Shown here: in pieces, positions 35,420 through 45,599 of the stretch
Position numbering within the stretch: position 1 is the first letter of the stretch
How the letters are laid out: each line of letters starts with the position of its first letter
From: Verrucomicrobiota bacterium
GTDB lineage: Bacteria; Verrucomicrobiota; Lentisphaeria; JABSQK01; JAJFLO01
Length of the DNA stretch: 64,000 nucleotides
Assembly (NCBI GenBank): GCA_021772635.1
Contig: JAJFLP010000088.1
Span: 1 to 64,000, forward strand
Direction of reading: 5' to 3'
The notes under the pieces: generated by a model
Told to the model about the DNA's origin: nothing
Seen by the model: the letters and a program-made list of their open reading frames with translations, nothing else
Databases searched by the model: none
Position numbers and translations under genes: made by a program

Positions 35420-37711
35420 TCAAGTAGTGTCGAGTACTTCCGATAAAACCTCAGCCATTTCCGCAATGTCATACGGTTTCATAATTACACCCTTAAATCC
35501 GAACTCTTCATATTTTCCCATAACTGGATCGTTCGAGTAACCGCTTGATACGATAGCTATAAGATTTGGGTCAATCTTCAAAAGTTCTTCCATCGTTTCT
35601 TTTCCGCCCATGCCGCCAGGCACAGTTAAGTCCAATATCACGGCGTCGAACGGGTTCGTCTCCGCCTTCCGTTTTTTATAGATTGCAATAGCCGCTTCTC
35701 CATCCGCCGCGCATTCAACCGCGTAACCCAGACGTGGGAGCATTCTGGAGATTAAAAATCGTACCGTTTCCTCGTCATCCATGACCAAAATTCGACCTTC
35801 TCCGGTGGTGGGCGAACCAGTAGCAATCATTTCACTTTCGGCGGGCACTGGAGTATCGGTTGCTGGCAGGTACACAGAGAATGTGCTACCGGCTCCAGGG
35901 GTTGACTCGACGCTGATGAAACCATCGTGATTTCTTATTATGGAATAGCAAATCGCTAATCCCAATCCACTGCCGCCAGCTTTCGAAGTGAAGTACGGGT
36001 CGAATAACTTTGCTAAATGTTCCTCCTTGATCCCCGAACCGTGATCGATAATCGAAATTTTTATGTACCGGCCTTCGGTGAGTGGCAATTCCGTCGACGA
36101 ATCAATGAGGCGATTCTCCGCCGTAATTTTAATAGTGCCTCCATTCCGCATTGATTGCTCCGCGTTCGTCACCAGGTTATGCATAACCTGACTGATCTGT
36201 CCGTCATCGATCGCGACGGCCCATAAATCGTCGGGAATCGTCTCTTTCATGTTCACGCTTGATCCGCTGAGCGCCAAGTCCGCGGAGTCAACGATAACTT
36301 GGGAAATTGACATTGGCTTTTTAACCGGTGCGCCTCCGCAGGAAAACGTTAGTAGACGCTGCGTAAGATCCTTAGCACGTACAGACGCTTTTTCAGCAGC
36401 TAACAAATTTCGCAAATTCGGATCATTAGGACCGACAACTAATTTCATCATCGAAATATTTCCGATTATCCCAGTCAGAATGTTATTGAAATCGTGCGCG
36501 ATTCCACCGGCCAGAATGCCGAGGGATTCGAGCTTTTGCGCCTTAGAGAGTTCCGCTTCCATTTGACGCAGCCGCGTAATATCTCGAAACACCAGGACAG
36601 CACCAATAACTTGACCGTCTCTGGAACGGATCGGCGCACAGCTATCGGCTATTAGGAGTTCGTTCCCGTCTTTTTGTATCAACAGGACATGACCCGTAAG
36701 ATCTACAGCCTCCTTCCCTTCGAGCACTTCATCAATGGGATTTTTAGTTGGCTTCCGAGAGCTCTCGTTTTTCAACGGAAATATCTCGTGCACCAGTTTT
36801 CCCACCGCCTCATCACGTTGCCAACCGGTTAAATCCTCCGCCAGTTCGTTCATCAGAACTACGCGCCCATTCAGGTCTGTTGAAATAACACCATCGCCGA
36901 TCGACCGAAGCGTTACCTCTAGTAATTCCGTTTCCTCAGCCAATTTGCGTTCCGCCTGCTTTCTTTCCGTAATATCGCGGAGGAATCCGGTAAAAATACG
37001 TTTGCCCTGCTTCGTATATTCGCCGAACGAGATCTCGAACGGGAAAAGTCTCCCACTTTTATGTAGGCCTTCAAACGTACGCCCTGTCCACGGAATGCTT
37101 CGAGTCCCTGTCTTTATATAATTGCCTATAGATCGATGATGTCCCGCCCGCAGGTTTTCCGGCATTAATTTCTCGAGCGGCTCACCTACTAGTTCATCGC
37201 GGGTGTACCCAAAAATTTCTTCAATTGCTCGGTTCGCGAGAAGTATAACGCTGTCTGTGTCTATCGAAATGATTCCATCGGTTGCTGTTTCGGCGAGAAG
37301 ACGAAATTGTTCTTCGCTTTCTTTTACTCTTGATTCCATCGAACTTCTGTAAATCGCCATCTCGATTACTGTGCGAAGTTCGCGTTCATCGAAGGGCTTA
37401 AGCAGGTAACCGTGGGGTTCTGTTACCTTTGCACGGTCCAGTGTTGCTTTATCGGAGTATGCCGTGAGATAAATGACTGGAATATTCCATAGCTTCTTTA
37501 TCTCCGCGGCAACCTGAATGCCGTCCATTTCGCCTTTAAGCATGATATCCATCAAAACAAGTTCTGGTTCGATTTTCTTCGCGATCTCGATCGCCTTCGC
37601 ACCTGACGATGCGATCTCCGGCACATCGTAGCCCAGTGCAATTAGCTGATTCTGTAGGTCTTTGGCGACGATCGCTTCGTCTTCGACAACCAGTATTCGT
37701 AGATTTTCCAA
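35420..37711 (-). CDS. Hybrid sensor histidine kinase (REC-PAS-PAS-HK-REC)
   Basis: A 763-residue cytoplasmic signalling protein. Residues 1-125 are a receiver with phospho-Asp55 (LVLMDIML) and LLKPF. Two PAS domains follow at about 130-260 and 265-390 (DGIISIDTD / DGVISTDLN). The HisKA His is in LAGGIAHDFNNIL near residue 405. The ATPase domain is at about 450-630, with NLVTNAEQS, DHGSGI and GSGLGLA. The C-terminal receiver is at about 645-760, with phospho-Asp in VILDLTVPGG. No transmembrane segment is present, so it senses through PAS or through phosphate arriving at its first receiver. It lies 14 bp downstream of the Amt-kinase gene in the same operon. Confidence 0.92.
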   Translation of the reverse strand: MENLRILVVEDEAIVAKDLQNQLIALGYDVPEIASSGAKAIEIAKKIEPELVLMDIMLKGEMDGIQVAAEIKKLWNIPVIYLTAYSDKATLDRAKVTEPHGYLLKPFDERELRTVIEMAIYRSSMESRVKESEEQFRLLAETATDGIISIDTDSVILLANRAIEEIFGYTRDELVGEPLEKLMPENLRAGHHRSIGNYIKTGTRSIPWTGRTFEGLHKSGRLFPFEISFGEYTKQGKRIFTGFLRDITERKQAERKLAEETELLEVTLRSIGDGVISTDLNGRVVLMNELAEDLTGWQRDEAVGKLVHEIFPLKNESSRKPTKNPIDEVLEGKEAVDLTGHVLLIQKDGNELLIADSCAPIRSRDGQVIGAVLVFRDITRLRQMEAELSKAQKLESLGILAGGIAHDFNNILTGIIGNISMMKLVVGPNDPNLRNLLAAEKASVRAKDLTQRLLTFSCGGAPVKKPMSISQVIVDSADLALSGSSVNMKETIPDDLWAVAIDDGQISQVMHNLVTNAEQSMRNGGTIKITAENRLIDSSTELPLTEGRYIKISIIDHGSGIKEEHLAKLFDPYFTSKAGGSGLGLAICYSIIRNHDGFISVESTPGAGSTFSVYLPATDTPVPAESEMIATGSPTTGEGRILVMDDEETVRFLISRMLPRLGYAVECAADGEAAIAIYKKRKAETNPFDAVILDLTVPGGMGGKETMEELLKIDPNLIAIVSSGYSNDPVMGKYEEFGFKGVIMKPYDIAEMAEVLSEVLDTT

Positions 37712-37725
37712 GGTTCAATCCTAAT

Positions 37726-40593
37726 TTATTCAGTGCAAAAGGTGATAGTGAAAGTTGTACCACACGCGTCTTCGATTTCGAGGGCCCCAGCAATCTGATC
37801 GGTGAGGGTTGCTACCAATTGTGTCCCCAGCGTGCTTGTTTCGCCGATATCGAAGTTCTTCGGCATCCCGACGCCGTTATCCTGGACCCACAGTTTACAG
37901 TCCCCAGTCTGCGTAATACGTGCCCCGACCGTTATTTTTCCCGGTTCATTCTCAGGGAAGGCATACTTCAGTGCGTTCGTAACAAGTTCGTTAATAATTA
38001 ATCCGCAGGGGATCGCGTACTTTACATCAAAGAAAACATCGACGACGTCAACCTCATACCTAATCGACGCGGTGTCTACATTATACACGCGGTACAAATA
38101 AACAACGAGATTTTCCGCGTATTTCTTAAAGTCGATCCGCGCGAGGTCTTCAGTTTGATAAAGCTTTTCGTGAATCAGAGCCATCGACCTAACTCGATTC
38201 TGGCTTTCCTGGAAAAGCGTCTCGACCTCAGGATCTTGGATCTTAGCTGCCTGCATATTAAGCAGACTGGTGATCACCTGAAGATTATTTTTGACACGAT
38301 GATGAATTTCACTCAGAAGAACCACCTTTTCCTGGAGTGATGCAGTGATCGTTTCTTTCGCCTTATTGCGTGAGGTCACATCTTCCAGTGTTCCCACGTA
38401 TCCCGTGACAGCGTCATTTTCGCCCGTCACCGCCGTTATCCGGGAATGCACCCAGCGATTTTCTTCCCCGGTAGATGTTATTTGATAGTCCCGAGAAAAC
38501 TCTTCCACGTCGTCGAGCATCTTCTTGAATTCGTTGCGGACATCGTCTCGGTCGTCCGGGTGTACTGCGAGTAACCAACCGTCACCTTGACTCTCCTCAA
38601 AAGTGCGCTCCGTTATGACCTGCCATCGAGGGTTCGTATAAACACACTTTCCATCGATATCCCATTCACAAACGCCGACGGGGGAGAAGGCACTAAGGGA
38701 TCGAAATCTTTTTTCCGCCTCCTCCGCTACGCTGCGCATTTCATCGTGGTCTTGCAGTAGATTGAGGGTTGCAATCCTCGCTTCCTGAACTTCTTGAATT
38801 CGAGCGCGCAATGATTTCTGGGCATTCTTTAGGTTTTCGCGTTCTCGTTCCAACTCTGATAGATAATTCTCAGCGACCTTCTCCGCTTCTTTTCTAGCAG
38901 AGATGTCCCGTATCAAACCCGTGTAGACCAAATCGTTTCCGGCTGTCCCGCGTGTAATCGTCAATTCAAGGGGAATTTCAGCGTTATCCTTTCTTCTGCC
39001 GACCAACTCTCTGGTGTAAGAAGAATCGTCGTCATCAGGTTCCCGGAGGCCCGCCAAGTTGGTCAAATAGTTTGGAGCCACAGTTCCGGGAGCTATAAGA
39101 TTAATGGCCGGATGCCCAATGATTTCGTTGGCGGCGAATCCGAAGATCAACTCTGCACCCGGATTAAAACTCGTTAGCAGGCCGTCTTTGGTAAAGGTTA
39201 TGATCCCTTCGCTGAGATTTCGTACGATCGCTTCCGTATTAGTGATTGCTTTTTGTAGCGCTTCCATCAATCGGTTATAGCGTGACGCGATCTGTCCGAC
39301 TTCAGTAAACGGTTCCTCGGGAATTCGCACACTCAGATCTCTCGTTTTCGCTTGACTGTCCATCGTATACAGCAAGTCAAATAATTCAGATTTCGCACCG
39401 TGTTCGGAGACATTCAATCCAATATCCTCTTCTTCAGGAGTTACGCGGAAGGGTAGAAAAGAATCTATTAGACGAAACAGAATATAGGCGGTGGTGAAGG
39501 CCCATATGCCGCAGGCAGTTGCCCCTAGAACCTGAACTTGCAGTTGCGACCCCTGATCAAGTGCGGTGCCTAAATAATCGGGATTCCCGAACAGCGCAAC
39601 CGCGATCGTTCCCCAGATCCCGGCCCCCAGGTGAACCGGGACTGCATTAACGGCGTCGTCGATTTTGTAATATTCCAATATCCACTGAAGTGCGAGCATC
39701 GCACAGCCGCCAATGCCGCCTATTGTTACCGCTGAAATTGGCGAAACCGCGTGGCATGCGGCGGTAATCGCCACGAGTCCGGCGAGTGCTCCGTTCATCA
39801 ATAACGAAACGTCCGCGATCTTATTGATCCGCCAACCAATTGCCAAGCTTACGAGTGCACCGGAAGCGCCTGAGAGTACGGTATTGACGGCAATGACTGC
39901 TACGCGCGGCTCCATCGCCAGCGTGCTGCCGGCGTTAAAGCCGAACCATCCGATCCAAAGGAGGAGGACTCCAAGTACGGACATTGGTAAATTACTGCCG
40001 ATAAACCGTCGAGGTTTTTCACCTTCCAAAAAACGCCCGCGTCGTGGGCCAATAACGATCAACGCTGCCAGCGCGAACCATCCACCGACACTGTGTACCG
40101 CCGTTGATCCGGCGAAATCTACAAATCCTCGCACCGCGAGCCAGCCCGATGGTTCGCCCGCTCCGACGCCATTCCAAACCCAGTGGCCAAATATCGGGTA
40201 GATTACGCCCGAAATAATCACCGTTGCGAGTATATAGCCTCTAAATCTCATTCGTTCGGCGACCGCACCGGAGAAGATGGTTGCCGCTGTCGCGCAAAAC
40301 ATAATCTGAAACAAGAAGAATGCGGCGCGCCAACTATCTTCGTGGAAACCAGTCGCGAACCAGCCCGTGAAACCTACCCACCCATTCCTTGACGCCCCGA
40401 ACATCAAGGCGTAGCCGAACGCCCAGAATAGAAGCACGGATATAGCAAGGTCCGTCAGGTTTTTAGCCGCCACGTTTATATTGTTCTTAGAGCGAGTCAA
40501 CCCCGCTTCCAGGCACGTGAAGCCTGCCTGCATCAGTAAGATCAGCGCCGAACACAATAAGATCCAGCCGATGTCCATCGGTGACGTCGTCAT
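37726..40593 (-). CDS. Ammonium transporter-histidine kinase fusion (Amt-PAS-PAS-HisKA_2)
   Basis: A protein of about 955 residues from ATG 40593, which has the site caggagg. Residues 1 to about 410 are an Amt/Rh-type channel: AGFTCLEAGLTRSKNNINVAAKN, GHWVWNG, the first pore His in DFAGSTAVHSVGG, and the second in NAVPVHLGAGIWG. The pore His pair therefore appears intact. After a HAMP-like linker come two PAS domains (about 455-560 and 635-750) with a coiled coil between them. A HisKA_2/HWE-type kinase follows, with His in EIHHRVKNNLQV and an HATPase domain (INELVTNALKYA, DNGVGMP). Kuenenia Ks-Amt5 is a known fusion of this type that signals ammonium. It is likely a membrane ammonium sensor that passes phosphate to the neighbouring hybrid kinase receiver. 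Confidence 0.92.
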   Translation of the reverse strand: MTTSPMDIGWILLCSALILLMQAGFTCLEAGLTRSKNNINVAAKNLTDLAISVLLFWAFGYALMFGASRNGWVGFTGWFATGFHEDSWRAAFFLFQIMFCATAATIFSGAVAERMRFRGYILATVIISGVIYPIFGHWVWNGVGAGEPSGWLAVRGFVDFAGSTAVHSVGGWFALAALIVIGPRRGRFLEGEKPRRFIGSNLPMSVLGVLLLWIGWFGFNAGSTLAMEPRVAVIAVNTVLSGASGALVSLAIGWRINKIADVSLLMNGALAGLVAITAACHAVSPISAVTIGGIGGCAMLALQWILEYYKIDDAVNAVPVHLGAGIWGTIAVALFGNPDYLGTALDQGSQLQVQVLGATACGIWAFTTAYILFRLIDSFLPFRVTPEEEDIGLNVSEHGAKSELFDLLYTMDSQAKTRDLSVRIPEEPFTEVGQIASRYNRLMEALQKAITNTEAIVRNLSEGIITFTKDGLLTSFNPGAELIFGFAANEIIGHPAINLIAPGTVAPNYLTNLAGLREPDDDDSSYTRELVGRRKDNAEIPLELTITRGTAGNDLVYTGLIRDISARKEAEKVAENYLSELERERENLKNAQKSLRARIQEVQEARIATLNLLQDHDEMRSVAEEAEKRFRSLSAFSPVGVCEWDIDGKCVYTNPRWQVITERTFEESQGDGWLLAVHPDDRDDVRNEFKKMLDDVEEFSRDYQITSTGEENRWVHSRITAVTGENDAVTGYVGTLEDVTSRNKAKETITASLQEKVVLLSEIHHRVKNNLQVITSLLNMQAAKIQDPEVETLFQESQNRVRSMALIHEKLYQTEDLARIDFKKYAENLVVYLYRVYNVDTASIRYEVDVVDVFFDVKYAIPCGLIINELVTNALKYAFPENEPGKITVGARITQTGDCKLWVQDNGVGMPKNFDIGETSTLGTQLVATLTDQIAGALEIEDACGTTFTITFCTE

Positions 40594-40705
40594 AAGGGCC
40601 TCCTGCGAAAGTATATTTGCTAATTTATTTCCCGTAGCTACAAGGGGTTTCGCTCGGTTTACGCAGAACTCGGCTGATCGCACGCGATTCTATTTCGCAA
40701 CCCGC

Positions 40706-41851
40706 TCACGAATCCTGCTCCTTCTCTATATCTTTCAAATCATACCTCTCAGTCATTCCGTGCTCCGCCATGAGTCTATTGACTTCTTTCTTTAGCTCTA
40801 TCATCTTCGATTCCCGGCGCACGGCGAAACGATTGAATTTCTGTAGCGCTGCACGGGCCAGTTCAGAGTCCTCCAACGCCTGTTTCACTTCTTGCGCTGC
40901 CTTTAATCGTTCGTCCACTTCATATTGCAATTTCTGATTCGTACTCTCAAGTTCAACCGTACGGATTGCGAGCGAATTCTCTGCGTTCCTACGTTGTTCA
41001 ATCTCTAATTTTAAATCCTGATTGGCTTTGTCAGTCTCCTCCGCCAGTAACTCCGCAGTGCTGATACTCTGGCGGAGTCTGCGAATAACGATGAATAGTA
41101 GGCCCAGACCTATTCCGACAATAGAGATCATTAGTGTAACAGATTTCTTTATTGCGACTGAAACGTGCTTTTCCACAGCGTCTATCGGTAGAATAATTTC
41201 GAGTACACCGCGGACATCGCCTGTTTTCCAGTCCGTTTTCGGACTTTGGTCGTGTGTGTTATGACATTCGACGCAGCTGGCGCGCATTCGATCGGCGGTT
41301 GCGTAGCGTAGCGAGAGTTTTCCGTTTACGGTCTCGAAGCGCGAAACGGGAACCCCCGGATTTTTCCTCAGTTCGATAAGTGCATCTCTCTCAAATTTGT
41401 CGTGGGGGCCTCCATCTTTTCGCCACGGGAACGGGTAATTACTGTATAATCGTGATTTGGCGCTTCCCTTGTATTGGCCGATGCGCTCGCCGAGTTCCAT
41501 GCTCAGCGTGGCCGGAAGTGGTACCGCGTGGTCTTTCTCCAGATAATCGTGGGTTACGATGGTTTGAGGACCAAGCCGGGAAACGACTTCGGAGGTGTAT
41601 AAGGTCCTGAATTCCCGGAGAGCGGTAGAATGCAGAGTCGCGGATTCGATAGCGGCTTGTGTTTGGAGGGAATTCGTGAGTCTATAAAAGTGCCAAATAA
41701 TAGCAGCGGAGGATAGGATCGCGAGGAAACTGAGAAAAAGCAGGGAATATCGGTCGAGGAGCTGGTTAAAACTGCTCCGATTCTTGTCGACGGGGACTGC
41801 CGATTTCGTCGCCGTATGGATATCAGGAGTTCGATTGGCACTGGTTTTCAT
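40706..41851 (-). CDS. Membrane sensor with DUF3365 (c-haem-type) domain and coiled coil
   Basis: A 381-residue protein. One membrane helix is near residues 33-55. A periplasmic DUF3365 domain (about 60-230) includes FRTLYTSEVV, RLYSNYPFPWRK and the haem c motif CVECH (near residue 193). A second membrane helix lies near 238-258, then a long coiled coil (about 265-370). It lacks a kinase domain, so it resembles a receptor or signal-input half that acts on a partner. It is first in the minus-strand operon with the Amt-kinase and the hybrid kinase. A redox or gas signal through haem is inferred. Confidence 0.8.
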   Translation of the reverse strand: MKTSANRTPDIHTATKSAVPVDKNRSSFNQLLDRYSLLFLSFLAILSSAAIIWHFYRLTNSLQTQAAIESATLHSTALREFRTLYTSEVVSRLGPQTIVTHDYLEKDHAVPLPATLSMELGERIGQYKGSAKSRLYSNYPFPWRKDGGPHDKFERDALIELRKNPGVPVSRFETVNGKLSLRYATADRMRASCVECHNTHDQSPKTDWKTGDVRGVLEIILPIDAVEKHVSVAIKKSVTLMISIVGIGLGLLFIVIRRLRQSISTAELLAEETDKANQDLKLEIEQRRNAENSLAIRTVELESTNQKLQYEVDERLKAAQEVKQALEDSELARAALQKFNRFAVRRESKMIELKKEVNRLMAEHGMTERYDLKDIEKEQDS

Positions 41852-41901
41852 GATATAAACTCCGGGAGCTTCCCATCGTAAGGTTCGCTTAAATTCAGCC
41901 C

Positions 41902-42010
41902 AGGAGTCTGTCGGACGTTAGGGATCGTCGCGAGAAAATAGATAAATTGAGCCCATTTTTCCCTGAAATAAGGCGAATCTTGGACATATTCAACGAAATG
42001 TCGGGAGGGA
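41902..42010. mobile_element. MITE-like element R3, truncated inverted copy
   Basis: From aggagtctgtcggacgttagg to aacgaaatgtcgggag it matches the reverse complement of the inner right part of 25231-25395 with few changes, then stops. The open frame KIDKLSPFFPEIRRILDIF is kept. Confidence 0.7.
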
Positions 42011-42139
42011 ACGTTACGTTTATTGCGGTACGGCGTATGCCCATATACCGGATGCCTGGCGAGATTCCACTCCACCCAACGTCGATCGTCAACCTGTCTC
42101 GGCGCAGCTAAGCTTTAAGCAGTTGAAATTTTGAGTGTT

Positions 42140-42201
42140 TTTAATCTAACTGCGTATAAGATCTCGAACGATATTTCGATAACTCGAAGGCGTTCGGTAT
42201 A
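42140..42201 (-). repeat. R1 fragment (left half)
   Basis: Contains ctcgaacgatatttcgataa and cgaaggcgttcggtata. This is the left half of an inverted R1; the TGCTTGCAGTATA end is missing. Confidence 0.55.
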
Positions 42202-42314
42202 AATGCTGTTCGAAAAGGGGGTCGAATACGAAATTCAAAACAAGGTACAATTTTCGAATTACAAAATAATCCAACCTTAAGAATTTTCCGCCCGTTACTA
42301 TAACACTTAACAGG

Positions 42315-44918
42315 TCAATCCGGTAGCGCCTTATACGTTTCGTAATAATGTATTGCAAAACCGAGAAAATTCTCAATATCCCAAAAGGCGTCTGCAACCT
42401 CCTCCAACACTTCTTCCATTTCGCTTTTCGTCTTGCCGGCAAACGTTATCTTGCTCAGCATATTTTCCGTCGTATCGAATCCGGCGGCCAAGAGTTCTCC
42501 GCCGGACCTCTCCAGTAAAAACGGTGAGAATCCGTCAAATCTGCCGTCGCCGCGGATTACATCCCGTGCCGCACTTTCGACGTCTCCGAGATCCGTTTGC
42601 GTATCGTATCTGTGGGCGCCGAATACAGCAAACAACTTACCGAGCGACGAGTTAACATCGAGACGATCCCGTAAGTTTTGCGAGTGCGCAAGCCCGATCA
42701 GACTCGATCTCGGCGTATCAATACTTCGAACATGAAAACTATCGACTGTGCTGGACATACTGAACGGATTCTCCGAGTCGTCTTGAGAATTTCCGTTCCT
42801 TCCCTGCGAGACATAGATAAAACTTATGTCAGTAGGATCGTATTTGAAGGTCTCTACGCCGAGATATACTTTCTTGCCGACCTTATTCGCGTATCTGACT
42901 TCATCTTGCCCGTGCTTCACCATACCGTCCGCGCCACCCGCGAAGTTGCGGTAGTCCATGATGCCAATGTTGTCAACAATATCGATCAGATGTCGAGCGG
43001 CGTCCTGTGTTTTCCCATTGTACGATAGGACGTGTTTAAGATTTCCATCGTGATCTTTGGCTTCATCGAACCAGAACGGTATATCAATGCCATACACCAA
43101 ATCGCTTGCCCGTGCCTTCAGAAGATCCATAATCTTCTGATTCAGGTCGAAAAACTGACGCAAGATGCTGTGCCCGGCGGGGCCGTTGAATCCGAGGAGT
43201 TGATATGGTTCGTTATCCAGGTGAATGCCATAGAAGCGTTCGGCTTGGGATCCGTTATTATTGAAATCGACGAGTGCGCGAACTTGAGCTAGAACCCGCG
43301 GATGATGGTCCGTTAGAACGAATTCAGGATAGCCGTCGAGAGCGTGAGATTTGATCCCTCTATTTCGTGCCTCTTTGATGAATGCCCGCAGTTCCGCCGG
43401 TTTCATGATTTCGCATTCGACGTCGACGGTTAAATCATTTATGAACTTGTAAGGGATTTGCAGGAAAATCTCGTTGACCTTCATTTTCTGGCAGAATTCA
43501 AAGAACTCCGCCCGATAGTTTTCCAACGACAGAAGGGGATCAACTTTCCAAACCCACATTGCCCGAACGAGCGGTCGACTATCTCCAGCTACTCGTGGCG
43601 GAGTGTCCGACACCGGAACAGCTGTTTTTACGTTTCTCTTAAAGTTTATATCGTCGATAAATACCGTCCCGTGTCCCTCTTCGGTAAAGTTAAAGACGAG
43701 GCAACTCGCGTTGTAATTGTAAAGTTTGAAATACTCGTATGGAACAACGACTTCTTGCCACTCCGTGGTAATCGGCCCTTTCAGAAACCGACTGACGAGT
43801 CCCCCCGGCTTCGAGTCCTCTTTATCGAGCCAAATCGGATCGGCCATCTGAATCATGAATTCTTCACCACCGCTTTGCCCTTTAACCCAAAATGATAATG
43901 TTGCATGCTTCGAAACATCAATATGTGTAACTTCCCGCTCGTCATCCTCGTCATCGAACAGATGCAGCCAAAGCCCACAGTAACCACTGTCGACTTTGTT
44001 GTACTTAACTTTAAGCGACCTTCCACCCGGCCCGCGCCCGGTGTTGCGTAAGAGGTGCAGCGTTGCTTCGGAGCCGCCCGCCGCAAAGTGGTTATAGTAG
44101 CCGTTTTGATCGGTAACAAGGCCTTCATCGAAATTCCAGATTGGAATGAGGTCGCCGTTATAAGATTTCGGCGTTTTCTTAGATTTCGCTGACGACCCTG
44201 ATCCGGAAACGTGATCGGTCGATTCCGGCGTCTTAGCAGCAGACCGAATCCCCTCTGCTGTCTGTTTGAATTTTATATCGTCGATATAAATGATCCCCGT
44301 GCCTTGCTGGTCGAAATTAAATATCACGCGGCCTGCGTATGTTGTTGGGAGACCGAAATTTTCATACGGGATAATAACTTCCTGCCATTCCGTCGTAATC
44401 GGCCCTTCGATGTAGTCACTAACTACACCGCCTGGTCGGGAAGCATCATTATTTAATAACCCGCGATCCGCCAGCTCAATAGTCGCGTCTTCTCCTCCGG
44501 ATTCTCCTTTAATCCAAAAAGACAGTAGTGGATACGGCGATGTGTCGACCCCGCGCCGCGCATCTGGGCGGTCGTCTTCGTTATATAGATTAACTCGAAA
44601 TTCACACGCACCGGTCGCGGCATGGTCATACGCGATCTTAAGGCATCTGCCTGCCTTGCTGTGCCGGTCGCCGCGCTGCAAAAAATAACTGACCCTGGAT
44701 TCGCCGTCGCTATGTTGGGTATAAGATCCGCCCTGTTCAGTCAATATGCCGGAGTCGAAGTTCGCGATAGAGATACTTCCCGTATTTACGTTACCGAAAG
44801 AGCACGACTGGAAGATGATGCTGAGAGAGACTAGAACCGTACCGAAATTATACGCTTGCCAGTACTTAATTCGTCGAATTTGTCCCGTTCTTGAGAGTAA
44901 GCGTGATAGATAACTCAT
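42315..44918 (-). CDS. Exported protein: two carbohydrate-binding-like modules plus glycosidase-like TIM-barrel domain
   Basis: An 867-residue protein with an N-terminal signal, possibly a lipoprotein (IIFQSCSFG). Two homologous beta-sandwich modules lie at about residues 48-215 and 255-440. Each runs from a FDSG/FDEG start through LSFWIKG(E/Q)SGGE, GPITTEWQEV and IPYE/VPYE to IDDI(K/N)FK, the pattern of CIA30/CBM11-like sugar-binding domains. From about residue 460 comes a TIM-barrel-like domain with MWVWK, FIKEARNRGIKSHALDG, ERFYGIHLDNEPYQL (DxE acidic pair) and IPFWF. This domain recurs in the partial gene at 63310. It is likely a secreted sugar-chain-binding enzyme; the exact reaction is unknown. 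Confidence 0.7.
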   Translation of the reverse strand: MSYLSRLLSRTGQIRRIKYWQAYNFGTVLVSLSIIFQSCSFGNVNTGSISIANFDSGILTEQGGSYTQHSDGESRVSYFLQRGDRHSKAGRCLKIAYDHAATGACEFRVNLYNEDDRPDARRGVDTSPYPLLSFWIKGESGGEDATIELADRGLLNNDASRPGGVVSDYIEGPITTEWQEVIIPYENFGLPTTYAGRVIFNFDQQGTGIIYIDDIKFKQTAEGIRSAAKTPESTDHVSGSGSSAKSKKTPKSYNGDLIPIWNFDEGLVTDQNGYYNHFAAGGSEATLHLLRNTGRGPGGRSLKVKYNKVDSGYCGLWLHLFDDEDDEREVTHIDVSKHATLSFWVKGQSGGEEFMIQMADPIWLDKEDSKPGGLVSRFLKGPITTEWQEVVVPYEYFKLYNYNASCLVFNFTEEGHGTVFIDDINFKRNVKTAVPVSDTPPRVAGDSRPLVRAMWVWKVDPLLSLENYRAEFFEFCQKMKVNEIFLQIPYKFINDLTVDVECEIMKPAELRAFIKEARNRGIKSHALDGYPEFVLTDHHPRVLAQVRALVDFNNNGSQAERFYGIHLDNEPYQLLGFNGPAGHSILRQFFDLNQKIMDLLKARASDLVYGIDIPFWFDEAKDHDGNLKHVLSYNGKTQDAARHLIDIVDNIGIMDYRNFAGGADGMVKHGQDEVRYANKVGKKVYLGVETFKYDPTDISFIYVSQGRNGNSQDDSENPFSMSSTVDSFHVRSIDTPRSSLIGLAHSQNLRDRLDVNSSLGKLFAVFGAHRYDTQTDLGDVESAARDVIRGDGRFDGFSPFLLERSGGELLAAGFDTTENMLSKITFAGKTKSEMEEVLEEVADAFWDIENFLGFAIHYYETYKALPD

Positions 44919-45284
44919 CGTTCTATTTTCAACTTTCGTTTTGGTGGATCGTTCACTGAATTCATAGGCGATATCACGAAGAATTCGGTAAACGACACAC
45001 TGGATTAGATTGACTTCGGCTCGATAGTTTGAGATGAATTTCGAAGTTTTATAAACACCGCGAAAGCTGCCGCGCGGTGGATACGATTTCGTGCGGTCGA
45101 TTTAGCTGAACATTACGTCTCTTGCTGTCGCTGCCTTCATAAAATTTCGTGATGTCATTGTCGGAATCTCTCCGCGAAATACCCGACTTGGCCATCTGAA
45201 GGAATAACAAGTGATGTAAGAAATGAGAAAAGACCTGGACCAACCACAATTCCAATGAGAGAGGTCTATCTCCGGGAAGATATT

Positions 45285-45459
45285 TAGCTATGTATAAACT
45301 TTCTATTATGAACACATATCTTATTTTACCTAAATGAGTTACAAAGAACGTCGGATCTTAAAATATTCCAATATTTTTTCGCCCCGGCAACCTCCATAAC
45401 TCATTTAGATTAGGCCTGATACATGCTCGCAGTCGAAACTTTATGCATAGATCAGGCTA
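45285..45459 (-). mobile_element. MITE-like element R5, copy B
   Basis: The reverse complement starts TAGCCTGATCTATGCATAAA and carries the same centre as copy A (ttgccggggcgaaaaaatat, ttctttgtaactca), ending ATACATAGCTA. It is 175 bp long. It lies in the 852-bp gap between two minus-strand surface-protein genes, which has no other gene I can support. Confidence 0.75.
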
Positions 45460-45599
45460 GCCCCCGCCTAAACGAGCTATAATCCTATCTTTCCCCCCAC
45501 GATTACAGCGTTTCCAAACGGGGTGTAACTTGTTAGATGTCAAAATACGCAGCGATGTTCCGTGATCTACAGCGGGAGTATGAGCTAATGTCAGCACAA

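Noticed and set aside
45049-45315. 88-codon minus-strand open frame
   Set aside because: It overlaps the end of an R5 element, has no ribosome site, and the peptide has no family features.
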